From contig NC_080049.1 of NCBI RefSeq assembly GCF_026212465.1, forward strand, positions 6,642,064 through 6,706,063: a stretch of DNA of 64,000 nucleotides, written 5' to 3'. The translations under genes and the position numbers were made by a program. Shown here piece by piece: positions 59,388 through 64,000 of the stretch (the first letter of the stretch is position 1; each line of letters begins with the position of its first letter). This stretch comes from Amaranthus tricolor. Taxonomy: Eukaryota > Streptophyta > Magnoliopsida > Caryophyllales > Amaranthaceae. Under the pieces are notes generated by a model. That model was given only the letters and a program-made list of their open reading frames with translations. It was not told the DNA's origin and did not search any database.

Positions 59388-62300
59388 TTAGTGGAGCTTG
59401 ATCATACCAAGTTCCAATCTCATTTTTTCATATTGTTCCCTAGGAAGTGGTTTGGTCAGAATATCAGCAACTTGTTCATTTGTGTTAACATGCTTCAATA
59501 CAATATTTTTGTGTTCTACGTTATCCTTTAGAAAATGATGTCTAATGTGTATATGTTTAGCACGTGAATGATGCACTGGATCTTTAGATATACATATGGC
59601 ACTAGTATTATCACAATAAATAGGAATGCATTCAACTTTAATACCAAAATCTCTAAGTTGCTGTTTTATCCAAAGCATTTGGGAACAGCAAGCTGCTGCT
59701 GCTACGTATTCAGCTTCTGCAGTGGATAATGCAACTGTGTTTTGTTTCTTGGAACTCCATGAAACTAAACATGAGCCAAGATATTGTACCATACCTGATG
59801 TACTTTTTCTATTAACAAGATCACCTGCATAATCTGCATCACTAAAACCTTTTAAATCATAAACATCACTTTTAGGATAAAATAGGGACAAGTCGTCTGT
59901 TCCCTTCAAATATCTCAAAATTCTCTTTACTGCCGTGAGATGTGATTCTTTAGGACTTGATTGAAATCTAGCACATAAACCAACACTAAAAGAAATATCA
60001 GGTCTACTTGCAGTTAGATACAATAAAGAACCTATCATGCCTCTATACATGGTCTGATCTACGTTGGTCCCATTTAGGTCTTCATCTAGTCTAACATTGG
60101 TAGCCATAGGTGTATGGTTGGTTTTAGCATTGTTTAGTCCATATTTCTTAAGAAGTTCTTTGATGTATTTTTGTTGATGAATAAAAATACCATTTTCAGT
60201 TTGTTTAATTTGCAAACCAAGAAAGAAATTTAATTCTCCCATCATGCTCATTTCAAATTCTGTACCCATAAGGTTAGCAAATTCTTTACATAACAAGTCA
60301 TTAGTAGCACCAAAAATAATATCATCAACATAAATTTGAACAACCAAGATATTAGAACCTTTATTCTTAAAGAACAAGGTTTTGTCGATTTTTCCTCTTA
60401 CAAAGTTATTTTGAATCAAAAACTTTGAAAGTCTTTCGTACCATTGTCTAGGAGCTTGCTTCAAGCCATATAGGGCTTTGTCAAGCTTGTAGACATGATT
60501 AGGACAAGAGGTATTTTCAAAACCTGGGGGTTGTTCCACAAAAACTTCTTCATCAAGATAACCATTCAAAAAAGCACATTTCACATCCATTTGATATAAT
60601 TTAAAATTCATAAATGCAGCAAAAGAAATTAAAATTCTAATGGCCTCTAACCTTGCTACTGGAGCAAATGTCTCGGTATAATCAATACCTTGTTGTTGAT
60701 TGTAACCTTTAACCACGAGTCTAGCTTTATTTCTAACAATTATTCCATGCTCATCAAGCTTGTTCCGAAATACCCATTTCAAACCAATAACTTTCTTGTT
60801 TTTCGGTTTGGGTTCCAAGTGCCACACTTTATTTCTTTCAAACTCATTTAATTCATCTTGCATGGCAACTATCCAATCGGAATCCTTTAAAGCTTCCTCG
60901 TGATTTTTAGGTTCAAGTGATGATAGGAACGCAAAGTGTGCACAAAAGTTTCTCAATTGAGATCTAGTTTGTGTCCCCTTATTTATATCACTTACAATTG
61001 AATCAAGAGGATGATATCTTTGATACTTCCAAGGTTTAGGCACAAATTCTCTTGAAGGAACAGTAGCATGTTCTTGTTCAGCAACTTGATTGACATTCTG
61101 TTCAGCTACTGGATCATTTTGCTCATCTGTGGGAACAGCTGGATTGGGAACAGTCTGCTGGTCCTGTTGTGCTGGCAGTTCCTGGATTTGGTCAGTTTCT
61201 TCTGCCTCTTCTTGTATCGACTGTTCGCTTGCTGTTCCTCGATCTTGCACTTTTATTCCTTCATCTTCATCTTCCAAATTTGCAAGACCTATTTTAATAT
61301 TACTTGTTTCCTGTTCACTTGTTGAAAAGTTAGTTTCATCAAAGATTATGTGAACAGACTCCTCTACACACATTGTTCTCTTATTATAAACTCTGTAAGC
61401 TTTGCTTTGTGATGAATAACCTAGAAATACTGCCTCATCACTTCTTTCATCAAATTTACCTATGTTTCGTTTTCCATTCACATGAACAAAACATTTGCAT
61501 CCAAATATACGAAAATAGGAAATATTTGGTTTAACACCTTTGAGCAATTCATAGGGTGTCTTTGAAGTGATTGGTCTAATTAGTACACGATTTAATGTAT
61601 AGCATGCAGTATTAACGGCTTCTGCCCAAAAATTCACAGGTAGACCACTAGCAATCAACATGGTCCTTGCCATTTCTTCTAAAGTCCTATTTTTCCTTTC
61701 TACCACACCATTTTGTTGTGGTGTTCTAGGTGCGGAAAAATTGTGATTTATGCCATGTTCATTGCAATAATTCATGAAGTTTGAATTTTCAAATTCTTTT
61801 TCATGATCAGACCTAATGTGAACAATTTGATTATTGGTAGATTTTTGTGTTTTATTAGCAAAGGAAACAAACTCATCAAAAGCTTCATCTTTGCTTGCCA
61901 AAAATAAGGTCCACGTGAATCTACTATAATCATCAACAACAACAAACACATACTTTTTGCCACTACGGCTTTGTGTTCTCATTGGTCCACATAAATCCAT
62001 ATGAATTAATTCTAATGGTCTAGTGGTAGTCACAACGTTCTTTGATTTAAAGGATGACCGCACTTGTTTCCCTTTAGCACAAGGATCACAAACTTCATTT
62101 TTAAGGAATTTTATTGCAGGTAATCCTCTTACTAGGTCTTTTGATCTTAAAGTGTTAATCAATGAATAACTAGCATGACCTAGACGCTTGTGCCAAAGAA
62201 GTGGGTCTTCTTCAATAACACTTAAACACGTTAGACTGTTTCTGGGAACAGTGTCCAGGTCCACCACATAGGTGTTCCCTTTTCTGATTCCCTCCAGCAC

Positions 62301-62624
62301 AGGGTCTCCTGTACTGTTCCTAGAAATTATGCATTTTTCAGAAGTAAACTTAACAGAGTTACCTTTGTCGCAAAATTGAGAAATACTTAACAAATTGTGT
62401 TTTAAATTCTCGACTAAAAATACATTATCAATGGCATGGGAACTAGACCTTCCAACCTTTCCTTTGGCGATTATCTCACCCTTCATGTTGTCACCGAAGG
62501 TTACTGTTCCCCCATCATAGGCTTCAAGTGAGAGAAATTTAGATTTATCACCCGTCATATGCTTGGAACACCCACTGTCGAGATACCATGAGTTGTTCCC
62601 CCTCACTTGAACCTGCAAAGCAAA
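59388..62624 (-). CDS. pol: Pol polyprotein of copy C, fully open, 1076 aa from the first non-AUG codon used
   Basis: Numbering from the TTG codon at 62618: protease DSG at 14-16; integrase zinc ligands His143, His148, Cys177, Cys180; integrase acids Asp208, Asp271, Glu307 (spacing 35); a variable acidic/Gln-rich linker at about 440-520; reverse transcriptase YVDD at 763-766; RNase H Asp927, Glu968, Asp1003. No stop or frameshift occurs. One oddity: the conserved Gly after integrase Asp271-His is Glu (SDHEKEF; A and B have SDHGKEF), which may impair strand transfer. The frame follows the ancestral gag frame after one TAG (62625-62627). There is no AUG at its start, so expression needs read-through or splicing. 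Confidence 0.94.
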   Translation of the reverse strand, partial: FALQVQVRGNNSWYLDSGCSKHMTGDKSKFLSLEAYDGGTVTFGDNMKGEIIAKGKVGRSSSHAIDNVFLVENLKHNLLSISQFCDKGNSVKFTSEKCIISRNSTGDPVLEGIRKGNTYVVDLDTVPRNSLTCLSVIEEDPLLWHKRLGHASYSLINTLRSKDLVRGLPAIKFLKNEVCDPCAKGKQVRSSFKSKNVVTTTRPLELIHMDLCGPMRTQSRSGKKYVFVVVDDYSRFTWTLFLASKDEAFDEFVSFANKTQKSTNNQIVHIRSDHEKEFENSNFMNYCNEHGINHNFSAPRTPQQNGVVERKNRTLEEMARTMLIASGLPVNFWAEAVNTACYTLNRVLIRPITSKTPYELLKGVKPNISYFRIFGCKCFVHVNGKRNIGKFDERSDEAVFLGYSSQSKAYRVYNKRTMCVEESVHIIFDETNFSTSEQETSNIKIGLANLEDEDEGIKVQDRGTASEQSIQEEAEETDQIQELPAQQDQQTVPNPAVPTDEQNDPVAEQNVNQVAEQEHATVPSREFVPKPWKYQRYHPLDSIVSDINKGTQTRSQLRNFCAHFAFLSSLEPKNHEEALKDSDWIVAMQDELNEFERNKVWHLEPKPKNKKVIGLKWVFRNKLDEHGIIVRNKARLVVKGYNQQQGIDYTETFAPVARLEAIRILISFAAFMNFKLYQMDVKCAFLNGYLDEEVFVEQPPGFENTSCPNHVYKLDKALYGLKQAPRQWYERLSKFLIQNNFVRGKIDKTLFFKNKGSNILVVQIYVDDIIFGATNDLLCKEFANLMGTEFEMSMMGELNFFLGLQIKQTENGIFIHQQKYIKELLKKYGLNNAKTNHTPMATNVRLDEDLNGTNVDQTMYRGMIGSLLYLTASRPDISFSVGLCARFQSSPKESHLTAVKRILRYLKGTDDLSLFYPKSDVYDLKGFSDADYAGDLVNRKSTSGMVQYLGSCLVSWSSKKQNTVALSTAEAEYVAAAACCSQMLWIKQQLRDFGIKVECIPIYCDNTSAICISKDPVHHSRAKHIHIRHHFLKDNVEHKNIVLKHVNTNEQVADILTKPLPREQYEKMRLELGMIKLH

Positions 62625-64000
62625 CTAATGGTTAGGTGCAGGAACCCATTCATCCTTGGGTTCCTTGTCGACAATATTTGAATCACATTTCTTAATCCAT
62701 GTACGTTCGACATAATTTTTATTTGCTGTTGACATGCTGTTCCCTCTTTATACATTGATGTTTTAGGTGTCCACTTTTACCACAGAAGGAACATATTTTG
62801 CTACTAGGGAGATCTACATAGAACTTTTTCTTTTTATCATTCCTTATATAGCCTAGACCTTCTTTACTTTTGGTTTTAGCATTTAGAATCCATTTGGGAA
62901 TTTCATTGATTTTCCCTTTTCCTCTTAAGTTTATTTTATTTTTCAAATTTTCATTTTCAATTTCGTAGGATTCTAATTTTGATTTCAACTTTTGAAATTC
63001 AGTGCTAACCACGTGAGTGGTTTTATCATTTTCAACCGATTTTAATCCTAACAATTTGCTTTGATTCAATTCAATATTAAGAGTGATAACTTCCTGTTTT
63101 AATTTCTCCAACTGCTCTTTCAAAATGATATTCTTATCTAGCAAATCAAAAAATCTACTTTGCACATCGATTCTAAAGGAGTTTAGATATGAGTTATGAT
63201 CTTCACTTAAGTTAAGATCTTTCTCAATTTGGAGACACTTAGCTGTTTTTTCATCTAGCTTTTCTTGTGTCTCTAAAAGCAGTTTAATTAGTTTATTCTT
63301 ACTTATGTTGGACAGATGTTTAGGAGATGGACCAGAAGACATTACCTCTTTTTCTTTGGATTCTTCATGAGATGCCATGAGACATAGGTTTGCTGTTTCC
63401 TCTTCCATTGTAGCTTCTGTCTCAGCCTCGCTCTCCATATCTCCCCAAGCTGCTATCATTGCTTTTCTAAAATCTGTTTTGAAGTTTCCCTTCTTATATT
63501 GTCTTCCAACTTCTCTTGCTTTTCCCTTGCCCTTCTCATTTTTCCATTCAGGGCAATCCTTGATGAAGTGTTCAGTGCTCCCACACTTATGGCATTCAAA
63601 GTTTGTCTTCAAGTTCGGTGTTCCCTTCTCTTTGTTATTCCTTTGATTACCATACCTTCTGTTCCTGAAGAATTTTTTGAATTTTCGAGCCAACAGTGTT
63701 GCTTCCTCTTCACCAGTTTCTGATTCATCGCTATCATCAGCTGCTAGAGCCAGTCCTTTGTTTCGGGAACTGTCAGCTGTTCCCAAATGCAATTCATGGG
63801 TCATTAGGGAACCAGCCAGCTCTTCCAAATTGAACTTGGTGAAATCTTTGGACTCCTGGATGGCTGTAACCTTTGCTCTCCAGCGTTCGTCTTGAGGAAG
63901 GCTCCTAAGTACTTTTCTAACTTGTTCATCAACGGGAATGATTCTACCAAGAGAGACTAACTCATTCGTAATATTTGTGAACCTAGTGAACATTTCTTGA
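62625..64000 (-). pseudogene. gag: Gag of copy C, partial, with C-terminal frameshift
   Basis: The N-terminal part lies beyond the window. Visible: the end of the UBN2-type region (LRSLPQDERWRAKVTAIQES), the first CCHC knuckle (CHKCGSTEHFIKDC), a Leu/Lys-rich coiled-coil-like stretch, and the second knuckle (CSFCGKSGHLKHQC). A 1-nt insertion near 62730, seen against copy A, brings a premature stop at 62719-62721 and removes about the last 30 residues. Both knuckles remain. The ancestral stop is TAG at 62625-62627. Confidence 0.88.

Larger units (their letters stand above)
55116..64000 (-). mobile_element. Sirevirus-like Ty1-copia retrotransposon, copy C (partial, 5' end outside window)
   Basis: Same architecture as copies A and B. 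From the window's right edge leftwards: gag (partial), pol (fully open), spacer, third ORF (one frameshift), 3' untranslated region, polypurine tract, 3' LTR 55116-56387. It is inserted in the RNase H region of the plus-strand copia remnant. The left target-site bases would be ATCTA (55111-55115); the right ones are outside the window. Its LTR is of the same subfamily as copy A. Confidence 0.93.

Overview
The window is transposon-dense nuclear DNA from a flowering plant. Evidence: Ty1-copia retrotransposons primed by initiator tRNA-Met, a CACTA (En/Spm) DNA transposon with TNP2 and TNP1-type genes, Mutator-like and MITE remnants, plant-type GT-AG introns, and two copies of the plant-only wound-induced protein gene. 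Base composition is AT-rich. I see no bacterial, organellar, rRNA, tRNA or CRISPR features. A Caryophyllales host such as a beet or spinach relative is only a guess, prompted by resemblance to the Sirevirus-type elements known from beet.

Layout. (1) 1-9028: minus-strand copy A of a long Sirevirus-like Ty1-copia element, cut by the window edge and carrying several stops. It sits in an older LTR (9029-10203). (2) 10204-15661: mostly non-coding. It holds a wound-induced protein gene on the minus strand (11960-12223) and a decayed Mutator-like transposase interrupted by a 535-bp MITE. (3) 15662-26425: copy B, a complete element (10,764 bp) with two 1447-bp LTRs and a perfect 5-bp target duplication CCAAC. 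Its gag and third ORF are open, but its pol is broken twice. (4) 26426-31119: a small MITE, the second wound-induced gene on the plus strand (28361-28621), and a second copy of the 1.46-kb segment found at 13551. (5) 31120-48107: a 16,988-bp CACTA transposon with CACTAGTG ends and TAA target duplication. It contains a broken TNP2 transposase, a TNP1-type gene with a Ulp1-like cysteine protease end, a 169-bp satellite inside introns, a 487-bp alternating purine-pyrimidine tract, and a nested 6.8-kb insertion flanked by GTTAA. (6) 48108-51741: non-coding, with several MITE-like hairpins. (7) 51742-55115: an old plus-strand copia remnant. (8) 55116-64000: copy C, a second minus-strand Sirevirus-like element inserted into that remnant. 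Its 1076-codon pol is fully open.

The three Sirevirus-like copies share one plan, read on the minus strand: 5' LTR, tRNA-Met primer site, gag with two widely spaced CCHC knuckles, pol (protease-integrase-reverse transcriptase-RNase H), a spacer of about 470 bp, a third ORF of about 500 codons, repeated polypurine tracts, 3' LTR. Their damage falls at different places, so no copy looks fully autonomous. The only ordinary host genes I can support are the two intronless wound-induced protein genes. I found no clearly new biological system. The most unusual items are the satellite with higher-order structure inside a transposon intron, the third ORF of the copia elements, the possible splice acceptor at the gag-pol junction, and the inverted-arm insertion in the CACTA element.
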